Source of the DNA: Larix sibirica
Lineage: Eukaryota; Streptophyta; Pinopsida; Pinales; Pinaceae
Direction of reading: 5' to 3'
Assembly (NCBI GenBank): GCA_004151065.3
Contig: NWUY0300013002.1
Span: 12,313-23,961 of the forward strand
DNA length: 11,649 bases
A program made the position numbers and the translations under genes. Shown here in pieces: positions 1 to 8,116 of this stretch (positions are counted from its first letter, which is position 1; each line of letters begins with the position of its first letter). The notes below the pieces were generated by a model. That model had not been told where the DNA came from. It did not search any database and saw only the letters and a list, made by a program, of their open reading frames with translations.

Positions 1-28
1 TCTTAGATCTGCTGTGAGGATTTTCACA

Positions 29-331
29 ACTTGGTAGGACCTGAACTTGGTGGGTGTTATATTCGCTACTAGTGTGCATTGACTTGAAAAGTCACTGTTA
101 TAAACCCCATAGATTTTAAGTAGAAAGAAGTTTTTTAATAATCCTTTTAGGCACATAATAAATCTCGAGTTAAGGTAGGGTTATGTTGATATCATGTCAC
201 TACTTTGTAGAATTTAATTGAGTTCTACCCCCTCAATTTGGAGTCTCTTTAGTTCAATCAAAGGTCATGTGTTCAACCCTTGACCAAGTGAAAAGGGCTT
301 GCATAGATGCTTGATGATTACAATGAGGAAG
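29..331 (+). repeat. dispersed direct repeat, left copy
   Basis: This segment matches 11021-11332 in the same orientation. Shared blocks include a GAACTTGGTGGGTGTTATAT stretch, a segment reading TTTTTTAATAATCCTTTTAG, and a block around GGAGTCTCTTT followed by a GTCAACCCTTGA-like run. Small indels and substitutions separate the copies. No ORF of note is present. Similarity fades after about 331, where the copia Gag remnant soon begins, so the retroelement (or a deletion) probably interrupts this repeat. The family is not recognised. The copies are not the LTRs of the copia element, because that element has its own PPT and LTR further right. Confidence 0.75.
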
Positions 332-421
332 GCTCATGGATGGCTCATGGAAGAGTATTGTGTAGTGAATGCCTCTAGAATATCATAATGGAATTAAAGA
401 CTAAGCCAAACATTATGGAAA

Positions 422-1075
422 AGGAAAAGGTTTAACCAGATCGATGAATCTTTTGGATTGATATGTCTCTCGATTTATCCCGACCTTCTATATCACATAG
501 ATACTACAAAATATCCTAATGAAGTTTGGACCTTGTTGGAGAGACTCTTTGGGAAGCAAGATGAGATGAGAGGGCATCAACTCGAGAATGATCTCATAAG
601 TTTGATCCTAGGTGACTTTGATATTATTCAAGACTTCTTCATAGCATTCAAATCATTATTTCTATCACTTGATTTATGTGGAATATATAATAAGGATGAG
701 AAATTAATTCTCTCAATCAAAATCAAAATTGAGTTTTGCATATTCAGATTTTGTTTCTACCCACGATGATACCAAATTAACACTTGGAATTGCTTGGAAG
801 AATCCTACACTAGATGATTTTGCTTCCTCTCTTACCATGAGTACTATAAGCTCATTTAGATGTCAAGTTCCCTGAAGTTGTCAAGGTCCCATGCCCTTGC
901 TATAAATCAAGGAAACAAGGAGTAGAACCAAATATCTACACAAGAGACCTCCTCCTCCAAAGATTGGAAGACCAAGAAGGATATAATCATATGTAATTAT
1001 TGCAAGAAACAAAATCATGAAGAACATGAGTGTATGAGGAAAGATAATGATCAGTCGAAACATCTTGTCTTGTAG
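422..1075 (+). pseudogene. Ty1/copia Gag remnant with CCHC zinc knuckle
   Basis: In a working copia element, Gag builds the virus-like particle and its zinc knuckle binds the element RNA. The main open stretch (about 422-766, frame +2) contains DLLYHID, then EVWTLLERLFG, RGHQLENDLISL and IQDFFIAFKSL. These are typical of the UBN2/retrotran_gag_2 family. The similarity then moves to frame +3 (about 711-838; SDFVSTHDDTKLTLG, then NPTLDDFASSLT) and returns to frame +2 (KLSRSHALAINQGNK). A CCHC knuckle, CNYCKKQNHEEHEC with C-x2-C-x4-H-x4-C spacing, lies at 992-1033. Two frame changes plus in-frame stops (767-769, 857-859, 923-925, 1073-1075) show that it is dead. The N-terminus is missing or unrecognisable, and the apparent TTG start at 458 is not a real start. 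Confidence 0.85.
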
Positions 1076-1177
1076 GGAAAGATCATAATTCCTCACTATC
1101 TCAAAAAGTCAATTGAAATTTTTGAAAAGCCACAAGATTCAAAACATGCACTTGTTGCTATATTTTCCAAATAATTC

Positions 1178-1264
1178 TCTTCATGTATTCTTGACTCGGG
1201 AGTTTCAAATCATATCTATCCTTCCTTGGATCCATGCACCAATCTTACAATCTTGGGATATGAA
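1178..1264 (+). pseudogene. copia aspartic protease fragment
   Basis: Frame +2 reads CILDSGVSNHIYPS, the signature of the copia retropepsin active site (W/C-x-L-D-S-G-A/V-S-x-H). The catalytic Asp codon is at 1193-1195. In the family this enzyme cuts the Gag-Pol polyprotein inside the particle. The fragment lies in the same frame as, and about 160 bp after, the zinc knuckle, the normal copia order. It is preceded by an in-frame TAA (1172-1174) and followed by TAG (1265-1267). Only the first 25-30 residues around the active site remain; the flap and C-terminal half are gone. Protease identity is well supported by motif and position. Confidence 0.8.
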
Positions 1265-1267
1265 TAG

Positions 1268-1669
1268 GATCAAATCATCCATTCAATTGAGGAAGAACCT
1301 TCTACGTATCAAGATGAAGAAGTTGTTGACATTGATGAACATGTTGTTGCATATCCAATAGAAAGACCACTTTGGGCACATCATACTCTTCATGCAACAT
1401 GTGATCTAGTTGATGTTTCAACATATACATATTCGACCCACTAACATTTTCAAAGTGCTCCACATCCAATCACTGCTATAGAGCACTTGATTCCCATCCA
1501 CAGTTACATGGTCAATATAAGAAATCCATAGTCTTGTTCAGAAGTTGAAATAAATCCATATTGAGATGCAACCATGAAGGAGGAGCATCAACATTTGATG
1601 AAGAACCAACCTTGGTAGCCAGATCCCCTACCCCTTGGTAGGAAACTTACATGGTGCAAGTGGAGATCT
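1268..1669 (+). pseudogene. copia pre-RT linker and reverse transcriptase N-terminus, remnant
   Basis: Frame +2, the frame of the protease, is open at 1268-1441 and reads an acidic linker (IEEEPSTYQDEEVVDIDE). After the TAA at 1442-1444 it continues to DATMKEEHQHLMKNQPW, then PLPLGRKLTWCKW. That second part matches the start of the copia reverse transcriptase (RVT_2): W/D-x-A-M-x-x-E, then L-x-x-N-x-x-W, then P-x-G-x-K-x-x-x-x-K-W. Stops lie at 1562-1564, 1616-1618 and 1670-1672. The catalytic palm motifs and RNase H are absent, and nothing resembling the integrase HHCC or DDE region lies between protease and linker. I infer an internal deletion at about 1264-1268 and a second one after 1669, before the polypurine tract. 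Confidence 0.7.
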
Positions 1670-1853
1670 TGATAAAATTTGGCATCGGATGGACATAAGA
1701 TTGATCATGGTTGAATATGACTGCCAAAGTCCACTTAACACTATTCTCATTTTTTGTGGGGGGGTTCCCACTTTCGGGGAGTATTCTTTATGTACTTGGG
1801 TACCTAACATGGCTACTAATTATTTGTGCATCATACTCACCTATGTTATTCTT

Positions 1854-1863
1854 AAGGGGGGCG
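1854..1863 (+). promoter_or_regulatory. polypurine tract of the copia element
   Basis: AAGGGGGGCG lies directly before a TG dinucleotide that could begin an LTR. Polypurine tracts prime plus-strand DNA synthesis in LTR retrotransposons and always sit immediately 5' of the 3' LTR. Orientation and position agree with the + strand copia coding remnant upstream. A second G-run at about 1757-1763 is less well placed. Confidence 0.6.
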
Positions 1864-1998
1864 TTGTGTACAAACATTTTCGTTTTTCATCTCTTTTGCA
1901 TCTCTAAGTATCAAGAGTGCACCTACTGGAGTTAATATCTTGTTTCTAGGGTTAAATGCACTCTTCCTAGACCAAACCCTAGTTTTGATGGTAAAATG

Positions 1999-2021
1999 CA
2001 CCCTAATTGTCAATTAGGGTG
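1999..2021. repeat. short perfect inverted repeat in the putative LTR
   Basis: CACCCTAATTG and CAATTAGGGTG form 11-bp perfect arms around a single T. It could fold in RNA or mark a protein-binding site; no function can be assigned. Confidence 0.7.
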
Positions 2022-2118
2022 TGCTCACACCTAAATTTTCCCCTTTTTAGGGAATGGCACTCTTGCATGAGTTACCTTGCCTTTTTAGGGTTTTGTGAAA
2101 TTAAGTTTGTAATTAAGG

Positions 2119-2230
2119 TTTAGTTAATTGACTAGTATACCCTAGTTAATTATTTTAGCTCAATAACTATCTAATTGGCTATTTTGGCTTAGTTAACTGC
2201 CAAATATACCTTAGTTGGCTAATTTGGGCT
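2119..2230 (+). repeat. imperfect 43-bp direct duplication in the putative LTR U3
   Basis: A unit of about 43 bp at 2119-2160 (TTAGTTAATTG, then TATACCCTAGTT, ending in GCT) recurs at 2188-2230 (TTAGTTAACTG, then TATACCTTAGTTGGCT). The starts are about 69 bp apart. Duplicated short units are common in LTR U3 regions, where they can act as enhancer modules; that role is inference here. Confidence 0.55.
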
Positions 2231-2528
2231 AGTTAGAGTTTAGTTTCACATGCATAATTGAGTTAACTACCTCACGATGTAGTTCTAGGGCTAGTTAACC
2301 CTAGTCACTGATGCATGGCCAAGTTTACTCTATAAGGAGTGTGCACTTGTCTAAAATTAGGCACAAATGCACCTCACTTGAGTGTTCTATTCCTAGTTCC
2401 ACCCTATCAGCCATTGCATGATCATTATTGGTTTCTTAAGAATGTGCACTTGATCATTCATGGGTAATTACTATGGGTTTCATTTCCCATTGAGCATGTA
2501 CACGTAATTAAGTCTAACCTTGGTTGCA

Positions 2529-2536
2529 TATATATG
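2529..2536 (+). promoter_or_regulatory. candidate TATA box of the LTR promoter
   Basis: TATATATG is followed within about 30 bp by a C/T-rich stretch (CTTGTATCTCATTG) that could hold a transcription start. Its place in the second half of the putative LTR fits a U3/R boundary. AT-rich sequence makes chance matches common, so this is tentative. Confidence 0.35.
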
Positions 2537-2913
2537 AAGTCTTGTATCTCATTGATCAAGCATTAATTCATGTACTCTCTTTGAGCATTTATTGGTTAAT
2601 AGAAATTACATAATTATTTGGACCATTACTTGTATAATTTCTCTTCTATGTATTGCTAACTATATTACTGCTCCATTTAGCTTCTAGATCCATTGGTTCA
2701 AAATATCACCTACCTTTGTCTAAAGTTTCATGTATTTCCCATAGTTATGTCCCTAGGGAGCTTCTACCTCATCAAAGATCGATATCTTTATGAGCATCAT
2801 TGTTTCTCATTTTTAATAGTCAAATTCATCTTGGCCTATGAATACTCTATTTTCTAGTTGTACAAAGTCATTCTCTTATGGTTGTTTAAACACTTTCTTG
2901 ACCACCATTTCTA

Positions 2914-2936
2914 ACACACACACACACACACACACA
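2914..2936. repeat. (AC)n microsatellite
   Basis: About eleven AC dinucleotides run without interruption, followed by a short TATATA. It lies between the probable LTR end and the hairpin at 2941. Confidence 0.95.
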
Positions 2937-2940
2937 TATA

Positions 2941-3043
2941 TGGATATTTGTTAGGGACAATTTCAGCACATGGAAGCAATAGATAACCACCATCTTCTTG
3001 TATATTATTATATACAAGAAGATGGTGGTTATCTATTGCTTCC
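2941..3043. repeat. hairpin (fold-back) element, left copy, cut by N3044
   Basis: Perfect arms 2972-3005 and 3010-3043 flank a 4-nt loop (TATT, 3006-3009). The left arm continues outward to 2941 (GGATATTTGTTAGGGACAA), but its partner is cut off by the N at 3044. The same sequence recurs at 3379-3481 with an identical stem and a reverse-complemented loop (AATA). No known MITE terminus or target-site duplication is evident. The stem could be a small non-autonomous fold-back element or a hairpin-RNA source. Confidence 0.85.
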
Positions 3044-3044
3044 N

Positions 3045-3846
3045 TGAGAAGAGGTTTGGGAAATTGAAAATAGGCTTGGGATAGCTAGCAATAGGGTTGG
3101 GAAACTAAATAATATCGAATAACTTATAACAAACTTTGGGAAATAAGAAAATAGCCTCAAGTAGCTTATCATAGAATTTGAGCAGTGGAGAAACAGGTTT
3201 AGGTAGCGTGTAATAGGCTTAGGCAATGAGAAACTAAGGTTTGGGTAGGTTGTAACAAATCTTAGGGAATCTGAAATAGAACTTCGAGTAAGCTATAAAA
3301 GTTGTAGGGTAGGCTAAAGCAATTCATAGTAACCATTATTAGTATGGCTCCACTCACAATTTTATGTTATATCTTAGTTGGATATTTGTTAGGGACAATT
3401 TCAGCACATGGAAGCAATAGATAACCACCATCTTCTTGTATATAATAATATACAAGAAGATGGTGGTTATCTATTGCTTCCATGTGCTGAAATTGTCCCT
3501 AACAAATATCCAACTAAGATATAACATAAAATTGTGAGTGGAGCCATACTAATAATGGTTACTATGAATTGCTTTAGCCTACCCTACAACTTTTATAGCT
3601 TACTCGAAGTTCTATTTCAGATTCCCTAAGATTTGTTACAACCTACCCAAACCTTAGTTTCTCATTGCCTAAGCCTATTACACGCTACCTAAACCTGTTT
3701 CTCCACTGCTCAAATTCTATGATAAGCTACTTGAGGCTATTTTCTTATTTCCCAAAGTTTGTTATAAGTTATTCGATATTATTTAGTTTCCCAACCCTAT
3801 TGCTAGCTATCCCAAGCCTATTTTCAATTTCCCAAACCTCTTCTCA
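3045..3846. repeat. perfect 802-bp palindrome abutting N3044 (probable fold-back artefact)
   Basis: Arms 3045-3443 and 3448-3846 (399 nt each) appear to be exact reverse complements around a 4-nt loop. Complementarity stops exactly at the N: 3044 is N, and 3043 no longer pairs with 3848. One consequence is that the same 'protein' beginning MPKPITRYLN reads out on the - strand near 3029-3226 and on the + strand at 3665-3877. Perfect identity, against the clear divergence of other repeats here, argues for a very recent event or an assembly or library fold-back. I favour the artefact; the right arm is probably the genuine sequence. Confidence 0.9.
3379..3512. repeat. hairpin element, complete copy (about 134 bp)
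   Basis: Arms 3379-3443 and 3448-3512 form a perfect 65-bp stem. Each arm begins (or ends) with TGGATATTTGTTAGGGACAA or its complement. The loop is the reverse complement of the loop in the copy at 2941-3043. This is the centre of the larger 802-bp palindrome. In the genome the hairpin itself is probably real, because the independent left flank (2941 onward) carries its own copy of the left arm. Confidence 0.85.
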
Positions 3847-3860
3847 TAGCTTGGAGAACC
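3571..3860 (+). repeat. degenerate ~41-bp tandem repeat (minisatellite), about 7 units
   Basis: Units start at about 3571, 3615, 3657, 3698, 3741, 3783 and 3822 and run 38-44 bp. A rough consensus is TTTC-n-nATT-CCC-AA-CCTATT, then n(3)AGCTA-CC-AA-CCTAT. The open frame at 3665-3877 owes its 13-14-residue periodicity (repeated FS/LFS spacing) to this array, so I do not call it a gene. Mirror-image units at 3045-3320 belong to the palindrome arm. Confidence 0.8.
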
Positions 3861-4379
3861 ATATTGTGGTTATCTAATACTACCCACAATGTTTACCATT
3901 GCCTAGAGAGTTGAGATGCATGAACAATTATTGTATGTTGCACAACTTGCCTTAAGTTGCTTGCACTACTACTGCACACTTTTTGCACACATAAAGCCCA
4001 TATGTAATATGTTGTACCATTTATATGCCTCAAAAACATGCCTTTAACATGTATCATTTTTTGTGCTACTTCAAAGCATGCCCACATCATGATGGTTTTT
4101 GTGTATGCATTGAAAAAACTAGGAATTAAAGGTTGTAACTTTTAATATGCAAAAATAAATAAATGCTAACCCGTTGCCACTACTCCGAACACCTGAGATA
4201 AGTTACTTTCAACTCTAAACTTTAATTTATAAGTTATATAAATACTAATTTATGTCTAAAATAATTATTTTTAAATTTTAGTGTAACTCAATATATTATT
4301 TAAAAAAAACAAAGAACCAAATCTATATGATGTGACATCTTCTTATCAATATTTTCATATCTTAGTGGTTGAGCATGTG
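3861..4379. other. no gene seen; AT-rich intergenic sequence
   Basis: Short ORFs here (for example - strand 3893-4090) show no recognisable domain. Several short TGCACAC, TTGCACTAC and CATGCC motifs recur around 3930-4090, but they do not form a clear periodic array. Confidence 0.6.
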
Positions 4380-4905
4380 CCAACTAGTACTTTAACCACA
4401 TTACCTTATTGATATGTTTGAATGGTATGAGGGATTAAATTTCTTTACGTGTAATTTTTGTTTTAATATATAAAAAATATTACATCTTTAATTTCTATTA
4501 GTATTAGTGCTTGATAAATTTTAATTTATGTTATTTTTTTTTAAAATTTAATGAAAAATTTAAAATTAAATTAATATATTTTATTCAATATATTATATAT
4601 TTTTAATTGTTGTTGTTATATATATTACATGATAACATCTTTCTCATACTAAACCTTACTACTTTTACTACAATATAAAACAAAATACACCAACAAAGTA
4701 CAAACCTTTCAACTTTTCATATGTCAAAATCTTTACATTCCACTTTGATTAAAACAGAATAAAAAATAACTTAAACTAAATTTAAGTTATTAAAAAATAA
4801 ATGTCTTGTATACTCCCATGTACTTTATTCACAAGTAACTAAAGTACTTCTCACTCGTTATCACCATTACTCAAACTTTATCAAACTTATCAATTACACC
4901 AACTT
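4380..4905 (+). repeat. AT-rich repeat, copy A
   Basis: This segment is homologous to 8521-9000 in the same orientation. The best blocks are GATATGTTTGAATGGTA, TCTTTACATTCCACTTT, ATGTACTTTATTCACAAGT and a run of more than 50 bp (about 4846-4905) that ends TCAATTACACCAACTT. The middle is more diverged, with indels. There is no coding content. It ends exactly at the N at 4906. The family is not recognised. Confidence 0.8.
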
Positions 4906-4906
4906 N

Positions 4907-4940
4907 AGTCCAAGTTTATATATATATATAAACTTGGACT
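4907..4940. repeat. perfect 34-bp palindrome abutting N4906
   Basis: AGTCCAAGTTTATATAT is followed immediately by its exact reverse complement, with no spacer. Complementarity stops at the N: 4906 faces 4941. The central part is a TA microsatellite. The arrangement repeats that at N3044, so a fold-back at the start of a contig is suspected. Confidence 0.85.
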
Positions 4941-4947
4941 ATGAAAC

Positions 4948-4963
4948 ATATATATATATATAT
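4948..4963. repeat. (AT)n tract
   Basis: An uninterrupted alternating AT run lies between the palindrome and the LINE poly(A) end. Confidence 0.9.
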
Positions 4964-4982
4964 TCCATTGAACTCACCAAAG

Positions 4983-4995
4983 TTTTTTTTTTTTT
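4983..4995 (-). other. LINE poly(A) tail
   Basis: Thirteen T residues on the + strand form the 3' poly(A) of the - strand LINE and mark its 3' boundary. The next bases inside the element read, on the - strand, GAATTTTTTTTCAGGTG. Confidence 0.8.
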
Positions 4996-5275
4996 CACCT
5001 GAAAAAAAATTCCTTGCTATTCATAAGAGTGAATCAAAGGAATTTACAATGCAAATTATCTTGAGGATATAGTAGTCGAAAAACATACTTTAAGATTTAA
5101 CTAAGACATAAAACCTATAACAAAACTAATTACTACAGAGCATTCTAACTCTTGCAAACCATGATGTCGGAGGGATCATATTAACAAAAACCACATTAAA
5201 ATGGATCCAAACCATAGACTGTTAGAGCAATTTCGATGAAGCCAAAAAATATGTGGAGAGATGGATGTAATAGCA

Positions 5276-6946
5276 CTAGTAGATGTTCGTCTTCCACACT
5301 TCTGAAGGCCTGAGTTGATGATAATGAGAGACTTGTAGAGTGCCTTCGTCCAAGTATAGTCCTTTCTTCGAAAGACCATCTGCTCTAACATTGAATGATT
5401 TGGAGACATGCTGAAAATGGATGGTGTCATATTGTTCCATAAGAGTTCTAATTTTCCTCTTCCAATGTTTAAGAGATGTCACTTTACGTTCAGATGTACC
5501 CATCGCCCATCCAATGATGATCGAGGAGTCTCCAAATAGCTGGACAGTGTTAATGTGTAGTGGGCAGCTAAATTGAAGTAAGCTCCAGAGAGCTAATAAT
5601 TCTGCACGTGTGTTACTACCCATGCCACAACCCAATGATAATTCATAATACTTTGCATTTGATATCACAAGAATGCCACCCGCCCCACATCGACCCCACT
5701 GTTCTGCACCGTCAAAGAAGCCAAAAGAACCATTGGCTGGAAAGGATGGGCCTCTCAGGGTTTTTACTATGTGTTTAACTTTCTTATCCGATGAGCAAGC
5801 AAGGAAACGCAGAATAAATTGAAGGGATCGACTGAAAGTATAGTGAAAATCATCAAAGAGAATGTGATTCCGTAGGTTCCAAATTCCCCATATAAAATAG
5901 ATAGGAAATGACATAGTATCCTGGCGTGTTTTAAACCATCTGTGAAGAGTCTTTGCAATAGTTCCAATATTCCAGTTGAAGTCGACTCCCCATGATTCCG
6001 AGCCTGTAGCCCATAACTGTTGTGTAATCGGACAGTCCATAAATAAGTGGGCGATGGTCTCTGCACTCTGAAGACATAAAGGACATGCATTCGGCCCATA
6101 GCCACCCCTCTTCATAAAATTGTCGGTTGTAAGAATGCGATTGTTAAGCATTAGCCAAGTGAAACAACGAAGTTTTATGGGCACGTCCCAGCTCCATAGA
6201 GCGTTGTGCCACCACAAAGTCTGCCCAAAAGTTTGTTGGTTCATTGTAGCCCGGTATGCAATGTCAGTAGTAACATCACCGCAGAACTCCCGCCAAGACC
6301 ACCTGTAGATGTCCAATTGATCGCTTAGTCCAATGCCTGCATGTGCTAATGCCAAAGTGTATGCATTCCAGTAGTCTCCAGCGCTACCCGTGAGCCCAAT
6401 TTCCACGGCCGATAGCCAGTTGTGTGTAGGGGTCGTTGTGGCTTGTTTCCAAACATGATTGAGATAGTAGACCCCACGCTGATGAAGAGACAAAAAAGTC
6501 CCAGGTTCCAGCATGTGATTGCATCCAATAATAGATTCAACGCGTAGCCTAATTTGAAAACCATTGCCCACTTGCCATCTGAGGTATTTCTGCAGCAGAG
6601 GAAAGACTTCAACGAGTCCACTCCAGAAATTTGACACACCCACCGTCCTCTTGGGCTGACTTCTGATCCAATCTATAGCCGTCCCTCCTTTGAAGTATTT
6701 GTCCTTCACGAGGTGGCTCCAAAGGCAGGAATGATAAAGAGCACGCCACAAGCTCTTGAGATGTAAAGCTTGGTAAACCCAAAAAATATTATGAATGCCC
6801 CAGCCCCCCTCCTCAATAGGCAATGCAATTGATTCCCAGGCAGTTAGGTGGATGCCCATCTTCTCCTTCCTTCCAGACCAAATAAAGTTAAAAGCAATGC
6901 ACCCAATATGGTTGAGAATCGCCACAGGTACTTTAGCCAATGTGAG
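5276..6946 (-). pseudogene. LINE ORF2 C-terminal half: zf-RVT and RNase H
   Basis: This 554-codon open segment (from the first Met at 6940) is in the same frame as the reverse transcriptase segment and is separated from it only by a TAG at 6947-6949. Residues 1-60 complete the RT thumb/connection (FNFIWSGRKEKMGIHLTAW, EEGGWGIHN). Residues 243-310 are a zf-RVT domain with C286, C289, H298 and C303 (C-x2-C-x8-H-x4-C). Residues 404-527 are an RNase H fold with probable catalytic D410 (FFDGA), E447 (TRAELLAL), D471 (FGDSS) and D521 (VRADGLSK). In the family, RNase H removes the RNA strand of the cDNA hybrid. The RNase H active-site residues look preserved. The reading ends at TAG 5276-5278. The Met at 6940 is not a genuine start. 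Confidence 0.92.
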
Positions 6947-8116
6947 CTAGTATATAGGGAGGTTTGATAGCACCGAATTTAATAGAACCAGTCGACCACC
7001 CAAGGATAGGGGACAGTAGTACCAGCCCGTAATCTTCCTTTCAAACTTCGAAATGAGCCAATGCCAGTCCATAACAGTATATGCATCTGGCTTGAGAATG
7101 TATCCTAGGTATTTGATACCACCATCAAGAGCTTTGACCTCAAAGGGAAGAATATTACCAATACTTTCGCACAACTGAGTGCTTAAATTTAATTGAAAGA
7201 CACAGGATTTTGCAGAGCTAATAATCATCCCGGTTGCCAGGAAAAAGAGAACAAGAATATGCTTGTAGTTCAGCCACTCCTCAATGGTTCCAATACCAAA
7301 GATTAACACATCGTCTACAAAAAGAAGATGAGTAATGTTAAAGTGTTTGGAAGCTTTGATGCCAGAGATCTTACCAGTAGATTTTTCCGCTGTTATAAAT
7401 TGACTCAGTCCCTTGATCACCAGAAGGAAGAGTAAAGGCGAAAGGGGGAAACCCTGACGGAGACCACGAGAACCCTTAAAGAAGGAGGTCGGTTGACCAT
7501 TGACCAAGACAGCAAAGTTCACCGAGGTGACACAGCCAAGGATCCAGTTTGTAACCAGTAAATCCAGGCCGACATTCAATAAAAGGAGCCGAAGGTATGA
7601 CCAGTCGACCATATCGTAAGCCTTAACCAAATCCAGCTTAAGAACGATGGAAGGGATCCTGTTGCATTTAGCAGTATGTTTAGTCTCTTGCGTAGTCCCA
7701 ATGGCATCAAAAATAAGGCGCTGATCCAAAAAACCAAACTGTTCAAAAGAGATGGCCCGAGACAGACCAACCTTTAAACGATCAGGAATGACCTTTGCCA
7801 CCAGTTTGTACAGTAGATTGCAGAGAGAGATAGGACGATAGTCTTGAAAAGAAGTTGGTTCGGTTGACTTTGGAATCAATGCTATAAAAGTGGCATTCAG
7901 ACCACCATTGATAGTTCCAGAGTTGCGGGATTCCTCCACCAAGCGAACCAACTCTTCATCGAGCAGATCAAAAAAATGAAGAAAAAACTCCACCGACCAA
8001 CCATCGGGTCCAGGACTCTTATCCTTGTCCATATGTTTCAAAATGCCTTCGATCTCACCCAGAGTAACTGGTCTACCAATAAAAGCATTATCCTCTTCAA
8101 AGAAGATACGAGGCAT
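6947..8116 (-). pseudogene. LINE ORF2 reverse transcriptase segment
   Basis: This 389-codon open segment covers the RT fingers and palm. Visible landmarks are KSPGPDGW (residues 33-40), FIALIPK (77-83), DYRPISLCN (92-100), motif A IVLKLDLVKAYDMVDW with Asp162, motif B GLRQGFPLSP (218-227), motif C THLLFVDD with Asp268 and Asp269, and GGIKYLGY (332-339). The enzyme copies element RNA into DNA at nicked chromosomal target sites. Motif C is FVDD where most plant LINEs have FADD. The segment begins after TAG 8120-8122 and ends at TAG 6947-6949; both stops are in frame with their neighbours. All three catalytic Asp residues are present, so the copy is probably fairly young, but as it stands it cannot be read through. 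Confidence 0.93.

Larger units (their letters stand above)
1865..2918 (+). mobile_element. probable 3' LTR of the copia element
   Basis: The stretch begins TGTGTAC right after the polypurine tract and may end in TAACACA near 2918, giving short TGTGT/ACACA termini. It has no coding content, a TATA-like site at about 2529-2536, and internal short repeats, all usual in an LTR. The right end is uncertain because a CA microsatellite begins at 2914 and hides the terminus and any target-site duplication. No 5' LTR partner is visible in the window, so the LTR call rests on context (copia coding remnant, polypurine tract, TG start) and not on an aligned pair. Confidence 0.55.

Noticed and set aside
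881-1096. Open frame on - strand, 71 codons, hydrophobic
   Set aside because: It is antisense to the copia Gag zinc-knuckle region, which has a much better explanation on the + strand.
1635-1935. Overlapping open frames on both strands (+1635-1907, +1711-1935, -1628-1810)
   Set aside because: They cross from the end of the copia RT remnant through the polypurine tract into the LTR; none matches a copia RNase H or any other domain.
29-2918. Positions 29-331 as the 5' LTR of the copia element
   Set aside because: They share no similarity with the putative 3' LTR (1865-2918), and no primer-binding site is seen between 331 and the Gag remnant.
3029-3226. Open frame on - strand, 65 codons, starting MPKPITRYLN
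   Set aside because: It is the mirror image of + 3665-3877, created by the palindrome arm at 3045-3443, and it runs across the N at 3044.
3045-3846. Long hairpin as a CRISPR-like, phage or new defence structure
   Set aside because: There are no spaced identical short repeats, no associated genes, and the context is plant retroelements; the exact edge at N points to an artefact.
3665-3877. Open frame on + strand, 70 codons, hydrophobic and repetitive
   Set aside because: The periodicity is fully explained by the degenerate 41-bp tandem repeat; no domain or gene context supports it.
5176-6639. Several shorter open frames inside the LINE (-5176-5430, -5767-6105, +6120-6308, -6346-6639)
   Set aside because: Out-of-frame shadows of the LINE ORF2 C-terminal half.
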